A stretch of 64,000 bases of DNA from GCA-2711565 sp963664245. GTDB lineage: Bacteria > Bacteroidota > Bacteroidia > Bacteroidales > GCA-2711565. The translations under genes were made by a program, and so were the position numbers. The notes under the pieces are model-generated. The model made no database searches. It was given only the letters and a program-made list of their open reading frames with translations, and had not been told where the DNA came from. Where the stretch lies: positions 930,001-994,000 of the forward strand of contig OY760934.1 in the NCBI GenBank assembly GCA_963664245.1, given 5' to 3'. Numbering within the stretch: position 1 is the stretch's first letter; every line of letters begins with the position of its first letter. Positions 17,235 to 25,394 of the stretch are shown here, one piece after another.

Positions 17235-17587
17235 AACAAGCAAAAAGATATAATCGCAAAGGTTTTAACGGTAATTGTCGGTGTCCACAATGTAACTACA
17301 AACAAACTCATCAGCAAAGTGTACCTTGTCGGGAAATGATTTGTCCTACATGTAAAATAGCCTTGGAACGTGAAGACCTTTTAGGAAAAGATTCAAATAA
17401 TCAAAATAGTAAGAATATGGAATATCCAACAGTTAATCCGGAGTTATGCACCAATTGTGGTGCTTGTATAGAAATATGCCCTGCAAATGCAATTGTAATT
17501 GAAAATGACAAGGCGAAAATAATAGAAAATAAATGCAGGGGGTGTTATGCTTGTCAAAATGTTTGTCCGGCTGATGCCATTTCTTAA
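17231..17587 (+). CDS. 2[4Fe-4S] ferredoxin with N-terminal zinc-ribbon-like segment
   Basis: 118 aa. The C-terminal half is a classical bacterial ferredoxin with C73-x2-C76-x2-C79-x3-C83 and C102-x2-C105-x2-C108-x3-C112, each followed by P. The N-terminal half has six more cysteines (C16, C18, C21, C33, C38, C41) arranged as CxCxxC...C...CxxC, resembling a zinc ribbon or rubredoxin-like knot and not usual for this ferredoxin type. It overlaps the ZIP gene by 4 bp, which is suggestive of an iron or zinc link. Confidence 0.9.
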   Translation: MKQAKRYNRKGFNGNCRCPQCNYKQTHQQSVPCREMICPTCKIALEREDLLGKDSNNQNSKNMEYPTVNPELCTNCGACIEICPANAIVIENDKAKIIENKCRGCYACQNVCPADAIS

Positions 17588-17598
17588 AATATAGGATT

Positions 17599-17889
17599 AT
17601 GGAAACAGAATTTATACTTAAAAACTTAAATTCGATAAAACACCCGGCAATTGATTATTCGCTGATTAAGTTGGGAATATTAACAAATATCAAAAACGAT
17701 AATGGAAAACTTATGGCAGAGTTTGCATTTCCTTTCCCTAACATTCCAATTGCAGATACTTTGATTGCTTCTGTTGCAGGTAAAATTGAAGAAATGAAAC
17801 TGGATTCTGAATATACTACCCGTGTAATGAATGAAAAGGAACGTCAATATTTTTTGCAATTGGAAGCAGAGGCATGGACAGGATTATAG
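17599..17889 (+). CDS. DUF59/MIP18-type Fe-S assembly-like protein
   Basis: 96 aa. The sequence starts FILKNLNSIKHPAIDYSLIKLGILTNI, like the opening of DUF59 (KxLxxVxDPEx...SIVDLGLV), then has two beta strands and IADTLIASVAGKIEEM where the family has its helix. The conserved Cys of Fe-S carrier members is not present. It is found with ferredoxin and NifX-like genes, consistent with a role in metallocluster handling. The family call is fairly confident; the role is inferred. Confidence 0.7.
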   Translation: METEFILKNLNSIKHPAIDYSLIKLGILTNIKNDNGKLMAEFAFPFPNIPIADTLIASVAGKIEEMKLDSEYTTRVMNEKERQYFLQLEAEAWTGL

Positions 17890-17901
17890 AATGTATAAGC
17901 T

Positions 17902-18534
17902 ATGACAAAGACAATAATTTTTGATACGCACATAAACCAATACGAGCGATGGTTCGATGAAAATAATTTTGTTTATCAATCGGAACTTGAAGCAATTCGT
18001 CAGTTATGTCCTTTGCAGGGCAGAGGGGTTGAAATAGGTATAGGAAGCGGTCTTTTTGCCCTGCCTTTGGGCATAAAAGAAGGATGTGACCCATCGACTA
18101 AAATGAGAGCAAAAGCTGTTGAGAGAGAATTGAATGCAATAGATGGAAAAGCAGAAGATTTACCTTATCCAACAGGCAGTTTTGATTTTGTATTAATGGT
18201 TACAACAATATGCTTTGTTGATGATGTTCATAAATCATTCAATGAAGTAAGAAGAATACTTAAAGATAAAGGACACTTCATTATCGCATTTGTTGATAAA
18301 AACAGCCCAATAGGTAAACAGTATCTAAAACATAAAAACAAAAGTGTTTTTTATAAGGATGCTACCTTTTATTCTACCCATGATATATACAATTTATTAT
18401 GGAAAAATGATTTTGAAATAATTAAAACACAACAAACAATATTTGGGGAACTTAATGAAGTTAAACAAATCCAGAAAGCAGAAAATTCTTACGGGAAAGG
18501 TAGTTTTGTTGTCATTAAAGCCGAGAAACGATGA
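17902..18534 (+). CDS. class I SAM-dependent methyltransferase
   Basis: 210 aa soluble protein. Motif I is GVEIGIGSGLFALPLG (about 38-53), an acidic residue follows in CDPSTKM, and the next blocks are GKAEDLPYPTGSFDFVLMVTTICFVDD and EVRRILKDKGHFIIAFVD, in the order of a Methyltransf_11 domain. The substrate is not evident. Its context with NifX-like and thiol genes might point to metal or sulfur methylation, but this is speculation. It overlaps the next gene by 4 bp. Confidence 0.85.
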   Translation: MTKTIIFDTHINQYERWFDENNFVYQSELEAIRQLCPLQGRGVEIGIGSGLFALPLGIKEGCDPSTKMRAKAVERELNAIDGKAEDLPYPTGSFDFVLMVTTICFVDDVHKSFNEVRRILKDKGHFIIAFVDKNSPIGKQYLKHKNKSVFYKDATFYSTHDIYNLLWKNDFEIIKTQQTIFGELNEVKQIQKAENSYGKGSFVVIKAEKR

Positions 18535-18971
18535 ATATAAAATTTGCATTTGCAGTAAACCAAACAAACAAATTCGAGGCAACGCATTTTGGAGATGCCT
18601 ATAAATATTTGATTTTTAAATGGGATGGCGAAGATGTTTTATTACAGAATGAGTTAATAAACAAATACAAAACTTTTGATGAATCACAAGAACATGGCTT
18701 AAAAAAGAAAGGTAAAGCAATTATAGAATTGTTGCAAAAAGAAGATGTGCAAGTACTTGGTTCAAAACAATTTGGACCGAACATTAAAATGGTGAACCGG
18801 TTTTTTATCCCTGTAATAATATACAATGAAACAATAGATGAAGTTAAGGTAACCTTGAGCAAACACATTCATTGGATTGAAGATGAACTCAGAAGGAGTA
18901 ATGAACTTAATGGATTTAAATTATTTACGATTAGTAAAGGAATACTAAAAACGATAATAAAAGAAAAATAA
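18531..18971 (+). CDS. second NifX/NifB-like domain protein
   Basis: 146 aa. It opens KFAFAVNQTNKFEATHFGDAYKYLIF, the N-terminal strand-loop-strand of PF02579 with the F-x-x-x-x-F-G-x-x-x-x-(F/Y) spacing, then LLQKEDVQVLGSKQFGPNIKMVNRFFIPVII. A ~40-aa C-terminal extension (HIHWIEDELRRS...) is helical. It is clearly a paralogue in fold of the operon's first gene but diverged. Two such proteins without nitrogenase suggests handling of another metallocluster. Confidence 0.72.
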   Translation: MNIKFAFAVNQTNKFEATHFGDAYKYLIFKWDGEDVLLQNELINKYKTFDESQEHGLKKKGKAIIELLQKEDVQVLGSKQFGPNIKMVNRFFIPVIIYNETIDEVKVTLSKHIHWIEDELRRSNELNGFKLFTISKGILKTIIKEK

Positions 18972-18978
18972 ACTAATA

Positions 18979-20199
18979 ATGTCATTAACTGCAAAAATAT
19001 CAAAACATAATTTTTATTCTTTTTTATGGCATGCAGGATTTTTAGCTTTTGCTCAAAATTTTATGGATGTGGATACAATTATCCCTGCCATGGTTATTGA
19101 AGCCGGGGGCAATTCATTACATGTGGGCATTATGGCTGCTATTATGATGGGTGGTTCAAGTCTTACCCAATTATTTTTTGCTCCTTTTGTAAGCAATGTT
19201 AAGTACAAAAAAAAATATTTATTGACAGGAATTAATTTAAGGGTGGCTTCATTATTGGCATTGGCTCTTATATTATATTCGTTTTCATTTTATCATTCTG
19301 CATTTGTTTTATGGTTTATTTTTCTTTTTATTTCATTATTTTCATTTAGTGGTGCATTTACCAATATTAGTTATGTTGATGTTGTTGGAAAGTCTATAAA
19401 TCAGGATGACCGGAAATCATTTTTTTCAGCCCGTCAAATAATCGGGGGGATTATTATTATCTCAACAGCATTTCTCGCAAAAAGGGTTTTGTCAGCCTCT
19501 CAATTTCCTGTAAATTATTCTACAATGTTTTTAATCGGAGGTGTTTCGCTATTAATTGCATCTGCTGGTTTTTGGAATATCAAAGAGAATGAACTTTCAG
19601 GGAGTAAAATTTCAGGGTTGAAAGACTTTTTACAAAGATTAGTCTTTGAAATAAAGAACAATAAAAAACTTCTGTATTTTCTTGGTTTTATCAATAGTCA
19701 GGGAATTGTTATCTCAATTATTCCTTTTGTAATGTTATATGCTAAAGAAAACTTTCATACACAAGCTTCTGATACAGGGATATTCCTTTTGTTTAAAGTA
19801 ATCGGCGTTGTAACAATGAGTTTTCTAGTGTTGATTTTAAATAAAAAAATAAAATACAATGCATTATTATACAGCAATGTACTTTTATCAATGTTACTTG
19901 CATTATTAGTAATCATTATTCCTGATGTAGCTGTTTTAAAATGGGTATTTATTGGGGGAGGTTTTACTGTTTCTCTTTACATGATTACATTAAATGGTGT
20001 ATTGCTTGAAATATCCGGGAACGAAAACCGCGCATTATATGCAGGATTTGCCGGAGCAGGGAATATTGTCCCAACTGTTTTCCCTCTTGTTTCAAGTGGG
20101 ATAATTAATCAATTTGGTTATACATCATTATTTACTGTTTTTATAATAATAATAAGTATATCCGCATTTTTTATTTATAAACTGAAGTGCATTAAATAA
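18979..20199 (+). CDS. major facilitator superfamily transporter
   Basis: 406 aa with about 12 membrane spans and a short central loop (KENELSGSKISGLKDFLQRL). The early MIMAAIMMGGSSLTQLFFAPF and NVKYKKKYLLTGINLR correspond to the TM2-TM3 loop region. Glycine-rich spans (GFAGAGNIVPTVFPLVSSG) fit an MFS drug or metabolite exporter. The substrate is unknown. It begins 7 bp after the second NifX-like gene. Confidence 0.85.
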   Translation: MSLTAKISKHNFYSFLWHAGFLAFAQNFMDVDTIIPAMVIEAGGNSLHVGIMAAIMMGGSSLTQLFFAPFVSNVKYKKKYLLTGINLRVASLLALALILYSFSFYHSAFVLWFIFLFISLFSFSGAFTNISYVDVVGKSINQDDRKSFFSARQIIGGIIIISTAFLAKRVLSASQFPVNYSTMFLIGGVSLLIASAGFWNIKENELSGSKISGLKDFLQRLVFEIKNNKKLLYFLGFINSQGIVISIIPFVMLYAKENFHTQASDTGIFLLFKVIGVVTMSFLVLILNKKIKYNALLYSNVLLSMLLALLVIIIPDVAVLKWVFIGGGFTVSLYMITLNGVLLEISGNENRALYAGFAGAGNIVPTVFPLVSSGIINQFGYTSLFTVFIIIISISAFFIYKLKCIK

Positions 20200-20202
20200 A
20201 TC

Positions 20203-20757
20203 ATGAAAGTCAAATATTTACTAAGCTTACTATTAATTTTTCAAATAGACATTATGGTTGCTCAAGATACAATTATTTACAAGCCAATAGGTGTTTTTCA
20301 TACTGAATTCAGCACTGAAACAGGTGCCCCTCGACAAGGAATACTAATACCTGAGACCAAAGGGACTATAGAATTGTACCCACCCTACCATGAGGCTTTG
20401 CGTGATTTAAGCCTTTTTGAATATATTATTGTGTTGTACCATTTCAGCGAAGTGGAAAAATGGGAACCAACAGTAAATCCGCCTGCATCAACGCATGAGC
20501 ATAATTTTGGATTATTTGCAACACGAAGCCCGAAAAGGCCTAACCCAATTGGCTTTGCTATTATAAAACTTGAAAAAATAAAAGATGGTGTTTTGTATGT
20601 ATCAGGTATCGATGCTTTTAACAACACACCTGTACTTGATATAAAACCATATTTACCTTCTGTTGATTGCATAAAAAGTCTTCAAAATGAATTAATAGAA
20701 AAAGAATTAGGGCATCATGATGAGAATTTTATTACAGATACAACTTTTTTTAAATAA
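20203..20757 (+). CDS. TsaA/TrmO-family protein with an export leader
   Basis: 184 aa. The body matches the TsaA (TrmO, tRNA t6A37 N6-methyltransferase) domain: PRQGILIPETKGTIEL, LRDLSLFEYIIVLYHF, FATRSPKRPNPIGFAIIKL, and GIDAFNNTPVLDIKPYLPSVD. Unlike normal family members it starts with an apparent signal peptide (MKVKYLLSLLLIFQIDIMVAQD). An alternative ATG inside the leader (M18) would leave about six residues before the domain and remove the export signal. TrmO works on cytosolic tRNA, so an exported copy would have another job. Start choice is therefore important. Confidence 0.8.
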   Translation: MKVKYLLSLLLIFQIDIMVAQDTIIYKPIGVFHTEFSTETGAPRQGILIPETKGTIELYPPYHEALRDLSLFEYIIVLYHFSEVEKWEPTVNPPASTHEHNFGLFATRSPKRPNPIGFAIIKLEKIKDGVLYVSGIDAFNNTPVLDIKPYLPSVDCIKSLQNELIEKELGHHDENFITDTTFFK

Positions 20758-20776
20758 CAATTAAAATTGAATAATT

Positions 20777-21124
20777 ATGAAAATGTTACAAACAGCTGTT
20801 CATGAAATAGAAACAGCAGCAGAATTAGAAAAAATTATTAATGAAAATGAAAACGTTATGGTATGTGCAGGTAGAATGGGGCCTATGTGTATTCCTGTTT
20901 ACGAAGCAATGGAAGAACTGGAAGAAGAACGCTCAAATATTAAATTCTATAGCATGGGTTTTGATACACCCGAAGCTACACCAATTGTAAATGCCCCAAT
21001 GTGTTCAGGTTTTATGGGATTACCATTTACTGTTTATTATAAAAACGGAACAATGGTTAAAGCAACAAGCAGCATACAAAGCAGAGAACAAATAGTAGAC
21101 ATTTTAGATAAGAATTTTTCATAA
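20777..21124 (+). CDS. atypical thioredoxin-like protein with displaced cysteines
   Basis: 115 aa. It has the thioredoxin order beta-alpha-beta-alpha-beta-beta-alpha, with the cis-Pro region GLPFTVYYKNG (P83). At the redox site the usual W-C-G-P-C-K is replaced by R-M-G-P-M-C: both CxxC cysteines are Met, and Cys instead occurs at C30 (the usual Trp position), C38 (one after the motif) and C76. It sits 5 bp before a thioredoxin-reductase-like gene, so it is probably that enzyme's partner, with altered chemistry or a metal-binding role. Confidence 0.7.
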   Translation: MKMLQTAVHEIETAAELEKIINENENVMVCAGRMGPMCIPVYEAMEELEEERSNIKFYSMGFDTPEATPIVNAPMCSGFMGLPFTVYYKNGTMVKATSSIQSREQIVDILDKNFS

Positions 21125-21129
21125 CAAGC

Positions 21130-22053
21130 ATGGAAGAAATTTATGATGTAATGATATTAGGTGCCGGTGCAACAGGATTAACTGCCGGCATCTATTCTTC
21201 ACGGGCTAAATTAAATACATTGATTTTAAATCAAGGTGCCATTGGCGGGCAAATGGTGTTAACCAATGAGATTGCCAACTATCCGGGTGTTGAACTGACC
21301 AACGGTTTTGTAGTTGCCAATACCATGAAAAAGCAGGCGAAAGATTTTGGCTGTAAAATAAAATCTAATGTCAACATTATAGACTTGCAACTTGAAGGGT
21401 CTGTAAAAACCGTTGAACTTGAAGATGGAAGAACTTTTAAAGCAAAATCGATTATTCTTGCTCCCGGAGGTAAACCCCGCCCGTTGAATATTCCTGGCGA
21501 GGATACATTCAAAGGAACAGGAATATCTTATTGTGCTACTTGCGATGGAGAGTTTTTTACCGGGAAAGAAATTATTGTGGTTGGCGGTGGAAATTCCGCT
21601 TTGGAAGAAGCTGTAACGCTTACCAAATACGCTTCCAAAGTTACCATTATCCATCAGTTCGACCATTTTCAGGCCTTTGAGCATGCCATTGAAGAAGTAA
21701 AAAAAAATCCGAAAATCGATATTATTCTTGAATCGGAATTACGAGGATTCTTTGGAAATGAAACCTTGGAAAAAGTAAGCATAGAACACTTACCAACAGG
21801 GAATATGTCAGAAATGAATATCGATGGGGTTTTCATTTTTATCGGCTATTTACCCAATACCGGGTTCCTTAAAAATATTGTAAACTTAAACGAACGTGAT
21901 GAAATTATAGTTGATCCCGATATGAAAACCAATTTAAAAGGCGTGTTTGCTGCCGGCGATTGTATTGTAAAAAGATATCGTCAGGTTACAACTGCTGTTG
22001 CCGATGGTACTATTGCCGCATTGAGCGCATCGGAATATTTACGAACAAAATAA
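21130..22053 (+). CDS. thioredoxin reductase-like flavoprotein
   Basis: 307 aa. FAD motif MILGAGATGLTAGIYSSRA (about 9-27), the redox pair CATC in ISYCATCDGEFF (about 134-137), the NADPH motif IIVVGGGNSALEEA, and the C-terminal FAD segment GVFAAGDCIVKRYRQVTTAVADG. This is the standard low-molecular-weight TrxR layout and length. Unusually, its apparent partner is the displaced-cysteine thioredoxin just upstream, while a glutaredoxin-domain protein follows immediately. Confidence 0.92.
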   Translation: MEEIYDVMILGAGATGLTAGIYSSRAKLNTLILNQGAIGGQMVLTNEIANYPGVELTNGFVVANTMKKQAKDFGCKIKSNVNIIDLQLEGSVKTVELEDGRTFKAKSIILAPGGKPRPLNIPGEDTFKGTGISYCATCDGEFFTGKEIIVVGGGNSALEEAVTLTKYASKVTIIHQFDHFQAFEHAIEEVKKNPKIDIILESELRGFFGNETLEKVSIEHLPTGNMSEMNIDGVFIFIGYLPNTGFLKNIVNLNERDEIIVDPDMKTNLKGVFAAGDCIVKRYRQVTTAVADGTIAALSASEYLRTK

Positions 22054-22064
22054 TAAAAGAAAAT

Positions 22065-22646
22065 ATGATACAGGTAAATTCGCTATTGGATTTTCAATCG
22101 CAAATTAAAAACCTTGATAAAAGTTATCTATTGTTATCAAATTCAGGTAACGATAAAGTGAAATGTGCCATTAAATCGGTAAACGAAGCACAAAACAAAG
22201 TAGAAGGCATACATGTTTTTTATGCCGATGTAAGCCAGGTTCGTGATATACATCCTTTTTATAGTATAACATCTGCCCCTTCACTTTTAGAATTTGATGG
22301 TGTTATTCTTAAAAATGTAATCAAAGGGTGCAATAACGAACAATATTACAAAGCACTTTTTGAAAAAGCCGTTTATTATGCAGAAACAAAAAATGACACA
22401 AAACTTCAAAAACGGGTAACAGTTTATTCTACCCCAACCTGCTCGTGGTGTACTACTTTAAAAAGCTATTTAAAACAGCATCGCATCAGGTACACCGATA
22501 TTGATGTGTCGGCCGACCAACGAGCAGCCGATGAATTGGTAAAACGTAGCGGGCAAATGGGGGTTCCCCAAACCGATATTAACGGTGAAATTATTGTTGG
22601 TTTTAACAAAGCCCGCATTAACGAACTTCTGGAAATTAAAGGATAA
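22065..22646 (+). CDS. thioredoxin-like/glutaredoxin two-domain protein
   Basis: 193 aa from the ATG at 22065; the longer open frame overlaps the reductase gene and is not used. Residues 1-110 look like a thioredoxin fold without cysteines in the redox site (KIHVFYADVSQVRDIHPFYSITSAPSLLEFDG, with a cis-Pro APSLL). Residues ~115-193 are a glutaredoxin/NrdH domain with TPTCSWCTTLKSYLKQ (CxxC), the cis-Pro MGVPQTDIN and VGFNKARINELL. It is probably a reduction partner of the adjacent TrxR-like enzyme. Confidence 0.85.
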   Translation: MIQVNSLLDFQSQIKNLDKSYLLLSNSGNDKVKCAIKSVNEAQNKVEGIHVFYADVSQVRDIHPFYSITSAPSLLEFDGVILKNVIKGCNNEQYYKALFEKAVYYAETKNDTKLQKRVTVYSTPTCSWCTTLKSYLKQHRIRYTDIDVSADQRAADELVKRSGQMGVPQTDINGEIIVGFNKARINELLEIKG

Positions 22647-22672
22647 ATATTTAAACATTAAAATTTTATAAA

Positions 22673-22960
22673 ATGAAAGAATTACAACCAGTAAATCAAA
22701 ATGTTCTACTTGATATTACAGAAGATAAGCAGGAACAAAAAACCGCATCGGGCATTATCATTCCCGATACAGCAAAGGAAAAACAAAATACAGCTAAAGT
22801 GGTTGCCATGAGCAATATTGAAAATGCCGAAATTTCTGTTGGCGATACTGTTTTATATAAATCGTATAGTGGTAATGAAACAGAATTTGAAGGTAAAAAA
22901 TACCTGCTTATTCAATATGCCGAAATTTTAGCTAAGGTTGTTGAAACGGATGAAATTTAA
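22673..22960 (+). CDS. GroES-type co-chaperonin, orphan copy
   Basis: 95 aa Cpn10 domain: LQPVNQNVLLDITEDKQEQKTASGIIIPDTAKEK with the mobile loop around 24-34, then AKVVAMSN, VGDTVLYKSYSGNETEFEGKKYLLIQYAEILAKV. No groEL is nearby, and groES is normally paired with groEL, so this is probably a second, specialised copy. The residues at the mobile-loop tip (TASGIIIP) still match those that contact GroEL. Confidence 0.88.
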   Translation: MKELQPVNQNVLLDITEDKQEQKTASGIIIPDTAKEKQNTAKVVAMSNIENAEISVGDTVLYKSYSGNETEFEGKKYLLIQYAEILAKVVETDEI

Positions 22961-22997
22961 ATAATTAAGGAACTTGTCATTAAAAAATAATATTCTA

Positions 22998-23948
22998 ATG
23001 AAAGAAAAACTTCAATATTTCCCCATAACAACTTTTGCAATTGTTATGGGATTATCGGGTTTAACCATTGTTTTTGGTAAATTTTATCATATGCAATGGT
23101 TGCCTAAGGTGCTATACGATAGCCTCTTGTTTCTCACAACAGGCTTGTTTCTCTTTTTTATGTTTACTTACGGTCGAAAAGTAATTCATCATTTCGATGA
23201 AGTAGTTAAAGACTTTAAACACCGGATACGAATTAATTTTTTCTCAGCTATATCTATTTCATTTTTACTGTTATCCATAGCCTTTATGACATACTGGCCA
23301 TTTGTGTCGCTCTTATTTTGGTGGGTTGGAGTAATTTTGCACACTTTTTTTATGTTTCATACCATTGCATATTGGATACAGCATAATTTCGAAATTCAAT
23401 TTATGAATCCTGCGTGGTTTATACCAGTCGTCGGAAATATCTTGGTGCCGGTATCGGGTGTTGAATATCTACCAAAAGCATTCTCTTTTATTTATTTTGC
23501 AATAGGATTCTTCTTCTGGATAATCTTATTTGCTATATTTTTAAACAGGGCAATATTCCACCATCAATTACCACAAAAATTCATCCCTACACTGTTTATC
23601 TTAATTGCACCACCGGCAGTAGGCTTCATTGCTTATATACGCATAGCCCAAAGCTGGGATAGTTTTGCGATGTTCTTGTTGTTTATGGCTTATTTCTTTT
23701 TTGTATTGATATTGTTTTTATACAAAAGTTTTAAAAGACTTGAATTTTTTATTTCATGGTGGGCATTCACTTTTCCGCTTATGGCTATGACATTAGCTTC
23801 AGTAGTGGCTTATCAGGTTTCAGCAATACCAGTTTATAAATACTTATCGTTTATTATGTGTTCACTGGCAGCATTCACAATTGTGTTTGTAACCTGGAAA
23901 ACTATCAGCAAAATACGACAAGGAGAAATTTGTGTTAACGAAGATTAA
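22998..23948 (+). CDS. SLAC1/TDT-family anion channel or transporter
   Basis: 316 aa from the ATG at 22998; a TTG 24 bp upstream is possible. Ten hydrophobic spans in five hairpins: LQYFPITTFAIVMGLSGLTIVFGKF opens like TehA/SLAC1 (F-P-x-x-F-x-x-x-M-G-x-x-G). FMNPAWFIPVVGNILVPVSG matches the central conserved P-x-W-F-I-P-x-V-G. Family members export anions, sulfite (Ssu1) or are linked to tellurite resistance (TehA). Sulfite or another sulfur anion would suit the thiol context, which is inference. Confidence 0.85.
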   Translation: MKEKLQYFPITTFAIVMGLSGLTIVFGKFYHMQWLPKVLYDSLLFLTTGLFLFFMFTYGRKVIHHFDEVVKDFKHRIRINFFSAISISFLLLSIAFMTYWPFVSLLFWWVGVILHTFFMFHTIAYWIQHNFEIQFMNPAWFIPVVGNILVPVSGVEYLPKAFSFIYFAIGFFFWIILFAIFLNRAIFHHQLPQKFIPTLFILIAPPAVGFIAYIRIAQSWDSFAMFLLFMAYFFFVLILFLYKSFKRLEFFISWWAFTFPLMAMTLASVVAYQVSAIPVYKYLSFIMCSLAAFTIVFVTWKTISKIRQGEICVNED

Positions 23949-23972
23949 TTAAAATTAAATAAATTAAGAAAA

Positions 23973-24479
23973 ATGAAAACAAAAATAATAATAACAGTCT
24001 CCCTGATAATGGGTTTTATTGCAGGGATTTTATTTGCAGGTATTGCAATTTCGGTATCATCGGGCGAAATGATGGTAAAAGAATTTAAAAGTCCGTATGA
24101 TTTCGATAAAACCGTGTTGGTTATGGTTGAACAGATAAACGGAAAAGATGGCTGGCATGTAACCGAAGTTATTGACCAAAATAAAGAAAGCATAGAAAAT
24201 GGAGGAACCCCCATTGGTAATTATAAAATTATCAAATATTGCTCTGGTCATTATTCATCTTTGATGCTTAAAGACGACGACCGCAAAAAAATCGGGAACA
24301 TGATGCCAAAATCATTTGCTGTATATGAAAAATCGACTGGGGGGGTTTATGTATCTACAATGAACGGAGCTATTATGGGGAAACTATTTGGTGGCGAAAC
24401 CGAGAAAATAATTGAAGAGGTTTCTCTGGAAGTAGAAGACATGATGCGTTTCATAAATTTAAAATATACTTTGTTTTAA
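23973..24479 (+). CDS. membrane-anchored DUF302 protein
   Basis: 168 aa. An N-terminal hydrophobic segment (about 4-28) acts as signal anchor, followed by a DUF302-type domain (KSPYDFDKTVLVMVEQINGKDGWHVTEVIDQ; KYCSGHYSSLMLKDDDRKKIGNMMPKSFAVYEK; VYVSTMNGAIMGKLFGG). DUF302 proteins are small heme- or metal-associated alpha/beta proteins of unclear function found with redox and sulfur genes. It sits 24 bp after the SLAC1-type gene. Confidence 0.8.
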   Translation: MKTKIIITVSLIMGFIAGILFAGIAISVSSGEMMVKEFKSPYDFDKTVLVMVEQINGKDGWHVTEVIDQNKESIENGGTPIGNYKIIKYCSGHYSSLMLKDDDRKKIGNMMPKSFAVYEKSTGGVYVSTMNGAIMGKLFGGETEKIIEEVSLEVEDMMRFINLKYTLF

Positions 24480-24489
24480 AATTTAGATT

Positions 24490-24915
24490 ATGGCAAAACA
24501 AGAGATAGTAACAGCTAAATGGCTGAATAATATGGCTTTTTAAGCAGAAGCCAATGGGCATAAAATAATTTTAGACGCTGAACCGGAAGTTGGCGGTGAA
24601 GACCGTGGCCCCCGACCAAAACCTTTTATGTTGGCAGCCCTTGGTGGTTGTACGGCTATGGATGTTATCTCCATACTTAAAAAAATGCGGGTAAATGTTG
24701 AAAATTTCAATGTGCATGTCGAAGGAGAATTAACCGATGAGCATCCTAAACAATTTTATAAAATGCATGTAATATATGAGTTTACAGGCAAAAATTTACC
24801 CTTGGACAAATTGCAAAAAGCAGTAGAATTATCTGAGGACAGATATTGTGGAGTAAGCGCAGTATACAAAAAGGTAATGGAACTAACTTCTGAGATAAAA
24901 ATTATTGAATCATAA
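24490..24915 (+). pseudogene. OsmC-family peroxiredoxin-like gene with an in-frame TAA at codon 18
   Basis: Translation from the ATG at 24490 reads MAKQEIVTAKWLNNMAF-stop-AEANGHKIILDAEPEVGG and continues without further stops to 24915 (142 codons). The stop TAA (24541-24543) stands where OsmC proteins have a polar residue between two beta strands; one base change from GAA would explain it. Both catalytic cysteines are downstream (GGCTAMDV and YCGVSAVYKKV). An internal ATG at 24628 would lose the N-terminal strands. It is either a fresh nonsense mutation or a sequencing error. Confidence 0.8.
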
Positions 24916-24935
24916 AATTAAAGCGTTTTATATAA

Positions 24936-25394
24936 ATGAATTTTGCTGGTTTGTACAAGGAAAAAGATTTACAAATATTAAAGGATGCTGAAGATTCTCT
25001 AAATCCAAAAATTGACAGGGTTCAGGAGATAATTGAATATGCAAAACATGCCGGGCTAAAAAATATTGGAATTGCCAATTGCACTACTTTTATCAAAGAA
25101 GCCGATAAGTTAGAATTGATTCTTCAAAATGAAGGTTTTGAAGTGTACAAGGTAAACTGTAAATATGGGCGTGTACCTTTTAATGATTTATTGCCTGGTT
25201 ATAAAGGGGTGTCGTGTAATCCTGCCGGACAGGCGCAATATCTCGAAGTGAAAGGAACTGAACTAAATATTATGATGGGCTTGTGTTTGGGGCACGACAT
25301 TATTTTTAATGCAAAGTCAAAAGCTCCTGTTACCCCACTGATAGTAAAAGACAGGAAATTAAAGCATCATACAATTGAAAGATTGGTAAAATAG
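24936..25394 (+). CDS. DUF1847-family metal-binding-like protein
   Basis: 152 aa, last gene of the run. HAGLKNIGIANCTTFIKEADKLELILQNEGFEVYKVNCKYG, then SCNPAGQAQYLEVKGTELNIMMGLCLGHDIIFNAKSKAPVTPLIVKDR, is the characteristic DUF1847 block with three conserved cysteines. Family members usually carry a Cys-rich N-terminal cluster (CxxC), which is missing here, so this is the short form. It is annotated in genomes as metal-binding, with unknown function, and occurs mostly in anaerobes. Confidence 0.8.
   Translation: MNFAGLYKEKDLQILKDAEDSLNPKIDRVQEIIEYAKHAGLKNIGIANCTTFIKEADKLELILQNEGFEVYKVNCKYGRVPFNDLLPGYKGVSCNPAGQAQYLEVKGTELNIMMGLCLGHDIIFNAKSKAPVTPLIVKDRKLKHHTIERLVK

Noticed and set aside
21960..22064. 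N-terminal extension of the glutaredoxin gene
   Set aside because: Lies inside the thioredoxin reductase gene; the next ATG at 22065 begins just after that gene's stop.
24541..24543. In-frame stop as recoding (selenocysteine)
   Set aside because: The codon is TAA, not TGA, and OsmC has no Sec at that position.
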